From contig NC_088298.1 of the NCBI RefSeq assembly GCF_032854445.1, positions 22,717,295 through 22,781,294 on the forward strand: a stretch of 64,000 bases of DNA, given 5' to 3'. Made by a program: the position numbers and the translations under genes. Below the pieces are notes generated by a model. That model was not told the origin of the DNA and searched no databases. It worked only from the letters and a program-made list of their open reading frames with translations. Shown piece after piece: positions 45,927-57,637 of this stretch; positions within the stretch are counted from its first letter, which is position 1; every line of letters starts with the position of its first letter. This DNA comes from Liolophura sinensis (lineage: Eukaryota; Mollusca; Polyplacophora; Chitonida; Chitonidae).

Positions 45927-46034
45927 ATGAATTACAGCGGGCATACGGCGTCGGCGTCTATGTCATCAGGCCCCAGTAAGCGTGGAGGAAGTGCGTCGGG
46001 CAAATTGACCACAAAACAGGCCATGGACTTAGAG
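45927..46034 (+). CDS. first coding exon of an unidentified plus-strand gene
   Basis: The ATG sits in a good context (ATCAAGATGA, A at -3). Thirty-six codons follow, ending GACTTAGAG|GTAGGC, a usable phase-0 donor. The peptide begins MNYSGHTASASMSSGPSKRG and continues GSASGKLTTKQAMDLE: a Ser/Gly/Ala-rich low-complexity N-terminus with a basic patch, then a mixed helix-like segment, typical of the first exon of a regulatory or nuclear protein. Past the donor the frame runs into intron-like sequence. The frame is also open upstream from 45849, but the leader part (KSCAVIRLGNCVKSF) looks less like protein and lacks a good start. No second exon was identified, so intron 1 is probably long or runs past the window. 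The family is not recognised. Confidence is fair that it is coding; no function is claimed. Confidence 0.6.
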
Positions 46035-46505
46035 GTAGGCCGTTACTGCTTCACAACCTTATATAGACTAGCTAAAAGTCCCTACACAAATACAACCATA
46101 AAATGTTCATTTCCAGGAAACAAAGATGCTTCAACTGTATTTTATGTGTACAAGCCGTTGATTGAAAGCTAGGTGATTGGCCTTTGACTATACTATCTGT
46201 TAAAAAAATAATTAGTTCACCGTCAGATAAAATGTGCTTTTACCGTGCGTTTTGTAGATATCACATCTGATTGCCAGGTTGGCCATTGAAATCTTCCATG
46301 ATACCATTTCCACATGTATATATCGTTTAAATATATATAGCATTTTTCCCCCCGCTGTTTATGCATATATAATGATGGTTAATTAGAATATGTATCCATG
46401 TCGATGTCATTTGACAAAAGTAATTAAGTTACAAAGGTAATGTACTTCATTTGAGGAATACATCGATGGACAGATTACTCATGGATTTTTTTAAGATGCC
46501 ATTTC
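46035..46505 (+). other. start of probable intron 1
   Basis: AT-rich sequence after the donor at 46035, with no acceptor/exon pair recognised. Confidence 0.4.
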
Positions 46506-46507
46506 GA

Positions 46508-46545
46508 AATATATATATATATATATATAGCATTACTCATCATAT

Positions 46546-46596
<51 letters not shown>

Positions 46597-46660
46597 ATGT
46601 GATTCACGATTAATGCTTTACCCATGCAGATGGCATATACACACACACACACACATTTGA
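46508..46660. repeat. compound AT / GT / AC microsatellite
   Basis: (AT)n at 46508-46528, (TA)n at about 46545-46561, (GT)n at about 46562-46600 and (AC)n at about 46636-46655. The GT and AC runs are inverse of each other and could form a hairpin. The 69-residue frame here is an artefact of the run. Confidence 0.95.
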
Positions 46661-46954
46661 ACAGGAATAGCATGTGTGGGTTTTAGAAGATAAAATACTA
46701 CATTTACTTTTAGCATCGTCATTGCTAACAGCAATTCTATTGTCGATCGATATACAATAGTTTTAGTCAATTGGTCTATTATTTATTTCCGTTTCCTGGT
46801 CGCTGGTTTGTTCTGCGATAAAACTCTTATTGATTTACGTGAGATTGTCAATGCACAATCTCTAACCCTATTTATATAGGTTTTTAACGTTTTGAATATT
46901 GCATGTGGGTTTAACGGTTTTGGTCATAGAAGACCATGACAACAAGTTCGTTAT

Positions 46955-47140
46955 ATAGATGTCCAGTTCGTAATTCAGATGTCCGGTTCGTAATTCAGAT
47001 GTCCGGTTCGTAATTCAGATGTCCAATTCGTAATTCAGATGTCCACTTCGTAATTAAGATGTCCAATTCGTAATTCAGATATTCAGTTCGTAATTCAGAT
47101 GTCCAGTTCGTAATTCAGATGTCCAATTCGTAATTCAACA
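46955..47140. repeat. 20-bp tandem repeat, ~9 copies
   Basis: Unit GTCCGGTTCGTAATTCAGAT with single-base variants (GTCCAATTCG, GTCCACTTCG). Very regular 20-bp spacing. Confidence 0.95.
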
Positions 47141-47461
47141 GCAGTTCAAACAGCAGTTTTTAATAGACGAGGTGAGGATTAATATATGCATACTCTAACG
47201 AAGCCGCTCTTATTGAATACCGCTGTCATTCATGTCAGTCCTGTTTTATCATGCACAAGACAACAATGTACTACAGAGAACCCTGTTTAATGAGTTAGTC
47301 TGGCTGGATTTCGTTATTGATAATGTTGCTTTGATATTTTGATAATTGTTACGGTCTCGTGCACCAGTCTGGCCTGTACGTTTGTCATAAGCTGCAATCT
47401 GGCTGCACGTATGACTTTGTTTGCTGCAATATATGTTACATACAGTACCAGGGGATACCTG

Positions 47462-47632
47462 AACGCACGAGAATTTGCACGTGACACATTATACGAGAAT
47501 ATGAGAATGTATTTGTATAAACGTGTACGAGAATTCATATCTGGTACCTTATACGAGAATACGAGAATCTGTTTTCATAAATCTGTACGGGAATTCGTGG
47601 GTGACACATTATACGAGAATATGTGAACATAC
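47462..47632 (+). repeat. 60-bp tandem repeat, ~2.8 copies
   Basis: GAGAATTTGCACGTGACACA, TTATACGAGAATATGAGAAT, GTATTTGTATAAACGTGTAC and two further diverged copies. The 60-bp period keeps a plus-strand frame (47339-47626, 95 residues) open with a 20-residue period (REFARDTLYENMRMYLYKRV). There is no other sign that it is a protein gene. Confidence 0.85.
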
Positions 47633-47979
47633 GATACTGAAAGTAATATCAAAGCAAAACCATTTTCAGGGAAATTTTCTCTGAAGCATACAAAAGAAAA
47701 ACAATATTTCCAGCAACTTGTGATGGAAACAGGCTGTAGAAAATGTGTTGATAGATGCCGTATGCGTTATAAAATTTATATTTTGTAGACTTTAATCACC
47801 AGGTATCATGAATTGGTCCAAAGTTTTCACATCATCTTTTAAATTATGTCCTCATGAGACTATTCTACCATGTACTGTCAGCTACTTCTACGCTCTTCAA
47901 ATTTCTTCTGTTTAACGTTACATAATAATCTGAGGGATGGTACAACAGATTCTGTTACACGAATAAAAATATTCTTTTG

Positions 47980-48308
47980 GAGTGAGTGAGTGAGTGCTTG
48001 GGATTTAACGTCGTACTGAACAATTTTTCAGTCATATGACGACGAAGGAATCATTAGGGTGCATGTACGTGTAATGTGCCTCCTTGTTGCAGGACGGATT
48101 TCCACCGCTCTTTTATTTAGTGCTGCTTCACTGAGACGACTTACCGAAGGCAAGTAAGCAGCCCTGCCCGAGCCATTATACTGATACGGGTCAACCAGTC
48201 GTTGCACTATCCCCTTCATGCTGAACGCCAAGCGAGGAAGTTACAACTTCCTGTTTTAAAGTCTTAGGTGTGACTCGATCAAGGGTTGATCCTGGATCTA
48301 CCGGTCCC
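47980..48308 (-). mobile_element. SINE-C
   Basis: The 3' tail is on the left (plus strand TTAACGTCGTACTGAACAAT, TTTTCAGTCATATGACGACG). Body CCGCTCTTTTATTTAGTGCT, GCTTCACTGAGACGAC, CAGTCGTTGCACTATCCCCT, AACTTCCTGTTTTAAAGTC matches 26960-27272. The tRNA-like head end (CGATCAAGGGTTGATCC) is truncated. A GAGTGAGTGAGTG run precedes the tail. Confidence 0.85.
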
Positions 48309-48980
48309 TTATTCTTTTGGAATAACCGCTAGGCCTAGTTGTTCGAAACTGCATTAGCTAATACCATCCGATATTAAGCCGTATTTCAAATTTTAAATTT
48401 TAGCTGAACTCAGCAGTCATTGCAATACAAAGCCAAAGTACTAAAGCAGCCAGATTTAGTTCATATTTAATATACTGTTACACAGTTATTTTTGGGCTAA
48501 CTGCAAAATTGAAGATTTGTTAAAAGTTAAATGTGGTATTAAGTCTTAAAACTCTTTTGAGCTATCGGATCTAGAAATCTCATATATAATATAATATTTT
48601 GAATCGATATAACACAATCCATTCTCCCATCACACAGAATAATTTTTAGAGTGTACCTTTTTTTAAAAACACTGCTATTATATTTCTGTTATCAGTCCTA
48701 TAAGTCGACATTTATTCTGTTGGTCCTGGGTAAGAATAAGCCATAAGCCAAAATAGGCCTTTTATCATATGGAAATACCCGTATTAGAAAGTGTTCCATG
48801 ATTTGCCGATGGATGTACAATGATACATGATAAATGCTATCTGGAAGCGAGATTAAACTTTATGCCATTATAATGATGAGTTTGTGTAGATCGAACAATA
48901 CAAAAGAGACTTATAATATTGGGTGTAGCAAGCTTATACATTAATACACAATCGCTTTATTATACGAGAAATGCTAAGCC
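48309..48980. other. unannotated stretch
   Basis: AT-rich with TTTTAGAGTGTACC near 48646 (weak resemblance to a MITE family 1 end). Nothing firm. Confidence 0.4.
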
Positions 48981-48984
48981 TAAC

Positions 48985-50075
48985 AATAATTAATGGACAA
49001 TAAAATATTGGGACGCTTAAGTTTAAGTTTTCAAGTGGGCTTTCAATATTGGGAAGACTTAAGCCTAACAATAAAAATAGGCATTAAAATATTGGGACGG
49101 CTAATACTAACTATACCAGTGGGATTTTAATATTGGGACAGCTGAAACTAAGTGTACAAGTAGACTTTTAGTATTGGGGCAAGTATAGCTAAATATACAA
49201 ATAGGCTTTTACTATTTGGACGGGTAAAGCTAAACATGCAAAGAGGCTTTTAATATTTGGACGGGTAATGCTGAATATACAAAGAGGCTTTTAATATTGG
49301 GACGGGTTATAGCTAAATATACAAATAGGCTTTTAATATTGTAACGGCTAAAGCTAAATATACAGAGGCTTTTAATATTGGGACGGGTTATAGCTAAATA
49401 TACAAAAAAGTTTTTAACACTGGGACGGGTTGAAGCTAAATATACAAAGAGGCTTTTAATATTGGGACAGGTTATAGCTAAATATACAAATAGGCTTTTA
49501 CTATTTGGACGGGTAAAGCTAAACATGCAAAGAGGCTTTTAGTATTTGGAAGGGTAAAGCTAAATATACAAAGAGGCTTTTAATATTGGGACGGGTTATA
49601 GCTAAATATACAAATAGGCTTTTAATATTAGGACGGGGAAAGCTAAATATACAAAGAGGCTTTTAATATTGGGACGGGTTATAGCTAAATATACAAAGAA
49701 GCTTTTAATATTGGGACAGGTTGTAGCTAAATATACAAATAGGCTTTTAATATTTGGACGGTTAAAGCTAAATATACAAAGAGGTAAAGCTAGATATGCA
49801 AAGCAGCTTTTAATATTTGGAGGGGTTATAGCTAAATATACAAAGAGGCTTTTAATATTGGAACGGGTAAAGCTAAATATACAAAGAGGCTTTTAATATT
49901 GGGACGGGTAAAACTAAATAAAAACAAGAGGCTTTTAATATTTGGACGGGTAAAGCTAAACATGCAAAGAGGCTTTTAATATTTGGACGGGTAAAACTAA
50001 ACATACAAAGAGGCTTTTAATATTGGAACGGGTAAAGCTAGCTCTTCAAAGAGGCCTTTAACATGGGGACTGCTA
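48985..50075. repeat. ~42-bp minisatellite, about 26 copies
   Basis: Unit GGGACGGGTTATAGCTAAAT, ATACAAAGAGGCTTTTAATA, TT, with 39-42 bp variants (GGTAAAGC for GGTTATAGC). The first few and last units are diverged. Chance open frames on both strands (49230-49526 minus with a 14-residue LFVYLAITRPNIKS period; 49669-49896 plus) come from the 42-bp period. Confidence 0.95.
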
Positions 50076-50224
50076 GGCCTAACTAAACAAGTAAACGTCC
50101 AGTGTTAGTCCTACAATATTGAAAAAGCAAAACCCCACGTTACAAAAATGTTTATAATAATGGAAATGTGCTATAGGCATGTCTATAATTTGGAAAAAAT
50201 ATAGATTTGTAATATTTTTGTCAA

Positions 50225-50490
50225 CTATACACAGACGCATGTTCTGTAGTATTGCATAGTTGTTTGGATATCAAGTGTTTTTTGTGGTCAATGGATTGGA
50301 TATCAAGTGGTTTTACGTCGCCATTAGTTAGATATTCAGTGGTTTGCGTGGTTAGTGGTTTGGGTACAAAGTGGTTTGCGAGGTAAATGATTTGGATATT
50401 CAATAGTTTGCATCGTCAATACTCTGGATATCCAGTGAATTCCGTGGGGAGTGTTTCGATGTCCATTGCTTCACGCCGACAATGGTTTAG
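50225..50490. repeat. degenerate ~34-bp tandem repeat, ~7 copies
   Basis: GGATATCAAGTGGTTTTACG, TCGCCATTAGTTA and variants (GATATTCAGTGGTTTGCGTG, GGATATCCAGTGAATTCCGT) recur. Old and diverged. Confidence 0.75.
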
Positions 50491-52685
50491 GTGCTATAGG
50501 TGCCTAAGGAACTGAGGCAATTAGCGACAGAGAAACATCAGCAACACTTGTATCTTCTTCTTACTTATGCGCCCCCCCCCCCAAGTAAAGTACATCGTAT
50601 ACTTACGATAATATAATCAAAATGTATAACAACATCATGGGGGAAATCAGTTGAAATACTTTCTGGGGAAACTTATTATTATGACTACGAATAATAGTCA
50701 CTCTGAGTGCGTGTATAGTATATTATCCGGCATCAGACAAAATGCCCCGCTTTTCATAGGACAACAACGGTCACGTGGGGTGCAGATATATTCGCGAATC
50801 CTGCAGACTATGTCAAATGTTTGTAAATGAATCCCTCTAGCCTTGGCCTGGATGGAGAATGTTTCTTAGTATGCAGTGTTAATTTTTGCTTGCTAATGCT
50901 GCGTTAGGGAATCACTAAGAATCTCCCTATGAAATGAGTAGACACCAAAGCAGAATAATTAAATTATTTCCATTTTTCATTCAACTTTGTCTCTTTCTCT
51001 GTTCCAGCCATTCATCTTTTATGCCACACTGTTCTTGCTATGTGTTTTTTTGTCTTTCTGCTGTGCAAACTACGTTTCTTTATCAGTATTGTTAACAGTT
51101 TATTAAGAGAATCAGGTTGTCCATTTCCCTAAAACACTTTGGCTCCGGATGTGACACTTACTGACCTGAGAGTTTCGTATAGAACACATTTATTGTCAAG
51201 CGTAACCTTTATTCACAGTGCTGTCAGCGTGTAAGTTCTTGGGTTTTTTTAAGTTGATTACTGGAAAAGTTAACATTACGGTAATATTTGTCAAGGTCAG
51301 CCTTATTTTGAGCTCAAAGATTTTTTATTGCAAGAATACATGTAACAATTACTGTCCTTATTATTCCTTCCCATTTTCAGCGTAAAAATGACATTGGTGC
51401 ATTCATGGGATCAGGTACAAAATGTCGGGGTCCACCTTGGCGACAGTTGTGGGCCCCAAGTATTTGTGCTTATAGTATTTATAATTATGCTTTTGTTTAA
51501 TGTAGCGCTGCCATCATTGATCGATTACAAAAAATCACGAAAAGTATAATCCTTACTGTGTGACCCAAAATTTCACTACCCAAAAGTCTCACTGCATGAA
51601 TGAATGTAACAGTTAGTGTCGTTTCCATGTTTTTCCATTTTAATCGTAGAAAATAACCCGAGCTTATCCGTTTGTGTCAGGAAGACAAGTTGATGATTAA
51701 TGGTGGGAGATAATTGTTTTCTGCTTGACAAGTTAACCGCTGAAAGAGGAGAAGTTAATAGGACCGGTTAGGAGCGCGATTAGCGGCTGTGAGAGTGTTG
51801 AACCGGATATCGATATCAGCTTTACATTGCCAGACTTCGACTTAAGTCAGAATTATAAAAAAAAACAACAAAAAACAAAAAAAACCCCAAAAAACGCCAT
51901 ATTTATCAAGCGTTTTAAGACTTAGATAAAAAATTCGAAGACAGCTACGATGAAAATATATTGTTCTATGAGGTTTAATCTTCACAATGATTCTCTACTG
52001 CAGAACAATGTACCAGCCACAATTTGAGTTCTTTCTTTTTCTGAGTTTGGCTTTTTAAACGTTTATGATTTATGACTTAGTCTTAATTTGCTTGATAAAA
52101 AAAAGCAAAAACAAAAACGGTGGGCTACAACGAGCCGTTCTGAGTTAGGCCACCAATTCTGACCTAGGTGTTCTATACCTTTGACATTCATTGCAGCATG
52201 CACTTTTTGTTATGCATAAAGTACGAATGTACTGAGAAGGCGGAGTTCCAAAGCTTTGTCAATCATGACTTCGAAGAATGCGCTAGTGCCGGACTGTTTC
52301 ATCCCAAGGCAACCCCCCCCCCCCCACACACACACACATTTCCTCACCAACCCGCTCCCCTCTCCCTCAAACCACATTTCACGCCAACCCACATTGTAGC
52401 ATTTTATTAAGCTAAACATTTTGCAGAAGAGAAAATTGCTTTCTTTAATGACGCTAATAACTCCATAAAAGCTCGACGGTAATATCCAGATAGTCGGCCC
52501 CGTGGTTCTATGATTGGATAAAAAAGACTAGAAACTGGGAGCCGTATTTGAAAAAAAGCCCCCATATTTCTGACAGTTTTATCCGCTTGGGAATTCAATC
52601 CGGCAATTTCACGTGGAATTAGTGTTGAAGATCAAAGACCTGTCTTGCATGATGACGGCTCTAGTATTGTCGTTAATAGTCCTAT
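50491..52685. other. unannotated stretch
   Basis: Includes C-runs near 50572 and 52312, an A-rich (AAAACAAC)n-like tract near 51858-51900, and a CACACACACACA run near 52325. A pyrimidine-rich tract ending CTCTGTTCCAG lies at about 51005, but no reliable exon follows. Confidence 0.45.
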
Positions 52686-52689
52686 AAAG

Positions 52690-53060
52690 GTACGAAGGTC
52701 TAGCTTTCAACCAAAATGGACGTTCCATGTCAATTACACCAAAACTAACGTCCAGCACAAACCACCAAAAATCTAAAAAAGTATATAAAGTATGAAATTA
52801 GGACTGATTCGAGAGGAGCCGTCCATAGGTTTCACTGATATTGGAAAGCCGAAGGATATGTTGTAGGCGAATAAATGAAATCAGTATTCAAATCGCGTAC
52901 CATTGTAGCTTATAAAATTGTTTATAATCAGAGTATGTATCTCAGCTGTGCTTTGATTGCAGCTGTTCATATTCCCAACGAGGCCATCGGATTCAACATG
53001 ATGAATATACATCCCTAGGCTAAGCGGAATTAGACACAGTCATAAAGAATAGTGCCAGGG
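52690..53060 (-). repeat. R2 dispersed repeat, inverted copy
   Basis: Plus-strand landmarks: AAAATGGACGTTCCATGTCA, CACAAACCACCAAAAATC, ATCAGTATTCAAATCGCGTA, GTGCTTTGATTGCAGCTGTT, GGATTCAACATGATGAATAT and AGACACAGTCAT. They match the inverse of the plus-strand R2 copies and the direct order at 40.4 kb. Confidence 0.8.
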
Positions 53061-53184
53061 AATTATCCTAAACACGGTGGATCTTGTGGTGGATCTTAAA
53101 GTGGATATCTTGATTGCCCGGCCACCCCACCCCCCCTCTATAACTGCTGGCAATACTTTTCAGTGTTCATTTAACAGCAATAAA

Positions 53185-53425
53185 GGGGCCTCCGTGGCTC
53201 AGTCGCTCAGCGCGCTAGCGCAGCGTAGTGACCCAGAAGCCTCTCACCAAGTCGGTCGCTGTGAGTTCAAGACCAGCTCATCCTGGCTCATCTCCGGCCG
53301 TGTGTGGGAAGGTCTGCCAGCAACCTGCAGATGGTCGTGGGTTTCCCCCGGGCTCTGCCTGTTTTCCACCCACTAGAATGCTGACAGCCATCGTATAAGT
53401 GATTTTATTTTATTTAAATAAAAGC
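53185..53425 (+). mobile_element. SINE-A, near full length
   Basis: Well-preserved head: GGGGCCTCCGTGGCTCAGTC, GCTCAGCGCGCTAGCGCAGC, then GTGAGTTCAAGACCAGC (B box), GGAAGGTCTGCCAGCAACCT, GGTCGTGGGTTTCCCCCGGG, GCCATCGTATAAGTGA, after which the usual tail is replaced by TTTTATTTTATTTAAATAAA. A 99-residue frame over the element is not a gene. Confidence 0.92.
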
Positions 53426-54506
53426 AATAAATATTTCTGCCATAACTAAACTTTAATTTAGCTTCATTTTTTATAGAATAAATCTAATGAATGGAAACCT
53501 CCATTATTTAGGTGAATGTTTTGTTGAATATTGCAGAAAATTTTAACTGTTCACAACGCACTCATAATCCTGACCGCCATCGCCGAAGTGCAGCATCCTC
53601 AAGTAAGAATAACCACCAGTAAACACCAACCAAACAAATATACATGCAGCGGTATATTTTCAGTTCACTACCCCAACGCTGTTGTTGTTGTTGTGTAAAT
53701 GGCGTTATCGTGGGATTATCACGTAGTACTCACTGGGCCGCAGCACGAGACCACGCGCAGTGATGCATGAAGACATCAAATATACATAGGCCTATGGATG
53801 CAAAGAATATCTCATTATAGGGTATATAGAGTCTGATCATATCCTCGATCTCTTGTACTAATGGATTTGGTGGAAACGAACTATTTTCTTCCGGGGTAGC
53901 CTAACGAGTGACAAATGGCTTTGACACACCATAGTCGCTCGCGCAACCAAACGCTTGTCCTTTAGACAGGTACCGAAAAGAGATCTAGCTTGAATAACAT
54001 CGCCAGGCAAGTCTGCGAGTAACAGGTAGTTCTTTGTGTAACTTTATCAGGTTAAATTGACACATACACACACGCGTGGGTGAATTGACAACTGTCTAAT
54101 GTAACAGTTGTTATTCAGTCTGTGTTTTGTCCATCATACTCGACGATACAATGGTCAGTGTTCAATGATATTGCATTCGCTTTGGATCACAGAAATGACG
54201 GCATTCATTTAATGACTTTTGTTACGCATAGGTACAAGAAAACAAAGCAATATTTCTTCAAAAAGAATGATTGGCGTTTCACATGGATGCAATTTCTTAC
54301 TGTTTCATTCGCGAAACGGTTCAAGGTTACTTCAGGAACAATGGAATTAACGTGGCAATACGACATGCGCAATATCGTCTGCTTCCGAAAGATATAAACA
54401 AGATGGCTGGCTCTCAACTGGTGGGTATTTATACAGACCATAAAAAAGACTCGCTGTCCTTTCCCAGAATGGTTAGGGGTACATTCTGCAGGACAAAGAT
54501 CTTTAG
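53426..54506. other. unannotated stretch
   Basis: No recognised repeat. A weak exon candidate at 54283-54420 (plus) is discussed in the findings. Confidence 0.4.
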
Positions 54507-54533
54507 TTGATCAATTACAGTGTAATTGATCAA
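54507..54533. repeat. 27-bp near-perfect palindrome
   Basis: TTGATCAATTACA, one G, then TGTAATTGATCAA: 13-bp perfect arms around a single base (54520). It could be a dimeric transcription-factor site (ATTA/TAAT homeodomain-type half sites) or a fragile hairpin. There is no flanking evidence for a terminator. Confidence 0.85.
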
Positions 54534-55950
54534 TTTAATGCTTCTCATTTGGACATTCTGTGAAAATAAGGCCCCTTGATCTGAGAGCAGTGGTTGGCTG
54601 AGCTGACCGGAAATCATACCTTGTCCTCGATCAGGGCAAGCATCTCTACAGAAGCTGAAACATGCAGGGAAAGTTGTGTTCCATCAGTACCGTCATTTAT
54701 AGGGTGTAGCAATATATGCATTCTTGCAGTATCTTAACCCGGCTGTAAAATATATGATTTGGCGGGGGGGGGGGGGAGGGAGAAACATTTCTTCAATTGT
54801 GAAAACAGAATTCTTTTAAAAGGATACAAGGGCTTTTTGGGAAGAACAATTAAGGCACTCCTCAGTCTTTGAGCGTTGTTTTTTGTCTGTTTGTGCGCGT
54901 CATTTTGGGATGAGCATTTTTCAGATGCATTGCTGATAATAATTGTTAGTGTAGGTTTACAAAAGTGCGGAATTTGAAAAGATTAAGGACATGAGTACCA
55001 ACCACTTATAAACCTTTTTCACACATTTTACTTCAGTTATAGCACCAATACCTTTCCAGTAAAATATAATACATCTAGCAAAATTTGAACACTATCTCTT
55101 GAACATTGCTATCATTAGTAATAAGCATGAAGTCGATTCTCACTACTTCACTGTATTTGTGAGCAGGATGATTGTGTACTATTATTTTAATACCAGGAAA
55201 TCACTTTTCACTTTTACAACAGTCCGGCACGTTGTCATCTCGATGAACACCAGAAAGGCGTGCAATTCCGCAGGTGTTCAAAGCGTGACCACTATGGGAC
55301 GGGCCACGCTCAATTCGACTGTCATTGAATAAGCCACAGAAGTTTGAAATGACCTTGACATGCTTTCATTTCTTGGTACAATTCATACATATATTACGTT
55401 TAATATTTATATCACAACTAGGCATTGTTTCTTGTACGATCGATTGCGATCGAAATCGCGAACACAGAAAAGCAGGTCAAATGTATCGAGCAAACGAAAT
55501 GCAAATGTACTAGTAGGACAAACAGCATTTTGTTTCGTGACCATAATGGTTGCCAGGCTCAAATAACAACATGCTGATTTGCTTCCCGTATCTGGAGTCC
55601 GTCATTCATGACTTCTGGGATACTTAGCATGCGGCCTTACGTATACACTCTCGATACCATATGATATAGCTATGTGGTATCTTTGTATGCAGCGACCTCA
55701 TTGAATACCAAATTTATTTTTCCTGAAGAGAGCAGTCATTAGCTGACAAACCCGTGCGTCGTGAAAGCGATTTCTCTTGTATCAACCCTCACAAGACAGA
55801 AACACTAGACCTGAAAATGACAATAATCCATTAACTTCAAACGTTCATCTCCGTTTCTCCCAAGTGAGCATGGGAGGTGTTTCTAGGTGGGGTACGCTGG
55901 TCGGTTGTTTGTGGCGACTTGATACAGCAGCCAGGCGTTATGGTAGTGGT
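54534..55950. other. unannotated stretch
   Basis: Contains a G-run at about 54762-54776. No supported exon. Confidence 0.45.
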
Positions 55951-55964
55951 TGTTTGGCGAATTA

Positions 55965-56450
55965 GTGAATACTACTCGATAAAGCGAATACTGGAATACT
56001 GCGCTACAATTAAAGCGAATATTGGATTGCAATTAAAGCCAGTACTGGGCTACAAAGCGAATACTGTGCTACAGAACAAACATTGGGTTACCAAGCGAAT
56101 ACTGTTCTACAGAACAAACATTGGGTTACAAAGCGAATACTGTGCTACAGAACAAACATTGGGCTACAAAGCGAATACTGTGCTACAGAACAAACATTGG
56201 GTTACCAAGCGAATACTGTTCTACAGAACAAACATTGGGTTACAAAGCGAATACTGTGCTACAGAACAAACATTGGGCTACAAAGCGAATACTGGGTTAT
56301 AAAAATACATTGCTACAATTAGAACTGATACTGGATTACAGTTAAAACCAGTACTGGGTTACACAGCGAATACTGTGCTGTAGTGTGAATACTAGACCAT
56401 AAAACTAATGCTGGACAACAGAACACACTTTGAGATACAAACCTTTTAAT
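55965..56450 (+). repeat. 38-bp tandem array with degenerate flanks
   Basis: The core (about 56045-56300) is seven units of GCGAATACTGTGCTACAGAA, CAAACATTGGGTTACAAA. Degenerate units extend to both sides (CGAATACTGGAATACTGC; AACTGATACTGGATTACAG). The unit has no stop in any plus-strand frame, so all three frames are open (55877-56302, 56083-56322, 56121-56345) and encode the same 38-residue period. Confidence 0.93.
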
Positions 56451-57110
56451 ATTGGCACGGCTCTGTCGTTATTCATAATAGCTATAGTATTCTGTTAGTT
56501 TAGCAGGATTTCTTTTAGACTAGTGTTTATGCATATAATTGTACGAGAACCCAACTGTAAGATAATCTCTAAGATATTTGAATGGATTAGTAAGGCGTAA
56601 AGTTCAATTTAGCAGTAGTTTATAACCTGGTATACAAGGACAGTGACATGATTGCACGTACATGTACTTGCATAAAGAAAGGCACTGTGTCTACGGTGAT
56701 ACAGACATCCATAGCAGCGTTGAACTGAACCCAAGTACTAGGAAGTGGGATCAATAAAACTGCCTGTGTTTACTAACATAATAACAATATGCAGCCCCAG
56801 TAAAGTCACGTGATCTCATCAACTGGATCCGTCTATTATGTACGAATATATGTATATTGCAAAACCCAGTCTCGCGCGTGCATGAGCCCGAACAATGAAA
56901 TTCAGCGCCCAAAATCAATTAACCATTTTTGACAGAGACAGATTGTTTCTTCGGCTAATTGAAATATTTGAAGGCAATAGTACATTGTATATCACTTTAA
57001 TTGATGTTTCAAAGGAAGGATAAATAAACACTTCCTCATTCGATTGGAGCGTGATCGAAGCTTCTTTTCTCGTGACCCTTTTCTGTCCCGAACCCATGCA
57101 GACATGGTGT
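56451..57110. other. unannotated stretch
   Basis: Nothing supported. Confidence 0.45.
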
Positions 57111-57111
57111 G

Positions 57112-57360
57112 TATTTTATTTATTTATTTATTTATTTTATTGGTGTTTAACGCTGTACTCAAGAATATTTCACTTATATGACGGAGGCCAGCAGTAGGGT
57201 GGGAGGAACCGGGCAGAGTCCGTGAGAAACCCGAGACCATCCACAGGTTGCTGGCAGAATTTCCCACGTACGACCGGACAGGAAGCTGTACCGCATTGCT
57301 GAGAGGCTCCTAGGTCATTGCGCAGCGCTGGCGTGCTTACCATCTCGGCTATGGAGGCTT
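57112..57360 (-). mobile_element. SINE-A, near full length
   Basis: Plus strand: TTTATTTATTTATTTATTTA tail side, TATTGGTGTTTAACGCTGTA, CTCAAGAATATTTCACTTAT, GGAGGCCAGCAGTAGGGTGG, CATCCACAGGTTGCTGGCAG, CTCGGCTATGGAGGC head. A short deletion removes part of the region between GGAAGCTG and CCGCATTGC. Confidence 0.9.
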
Positions 57361-57410
57361 CTAGTGTGTATTAAATATACAGCTATCCTCTGTTTTATAT
57401 GAATGCATAT

Positions 57411-57595
57411 CTGGTTTCTATTATTACATTGTTGTATCCCCTGGTTTGTATAGTTACATTGTTATATCCCCTGGTTTCTATTGTTACATTGTTATATCCC
57501 CTGGTTTGTATTATTACATTATTATATCCCCTGGTTTCTATTATTACATTATTATATCCCCTGGTTTGTATTACTTACATTGTTATATCCCCATG
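57411..57595 (+). repeat. 30-bp tandem repeat, ~6 copies
   Basis: CTGGTTTCTATTATTACATT, GTTATATCCC repeated with alternating TTTCTATT/TTTGTATT variants. The 30-bp period gives open frames with a 10-residue period (LYPLVSIVTL) that are not considered genes. Confidence 0.93.
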
Positions 57596-57637
57596 CACAC
57601 CACGCCTTGCAGTATATTATATTTATCAGGCTTATAA

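Noticed and set aside
46451-46660. 69-residue ORF
   Set aside because: It consists largely of AT and GT microsatellite translation.
49230-49896. Repeat-protein genes with a 14-residue period on both strands
   Set aside because: They are by-products of a 42-bp minisatellite; units of other lengths in the same array break the frame.
51005-51110. Exon after a strong pyrimidine tract (CTCTGTTCCAG) encoding a hydrophobic segment
   Set aside because: T-rich DNA yields Phe/Leu-rich peptides by chance in every frame, and no good donor follows.
51378-51415. Micro-exon between CATTTTCAG and CAG|GTACAA
   Set aside because: Splice-like words at both ends, but the peptide is short, the frame is ambiguous and nothing nearby links to it.
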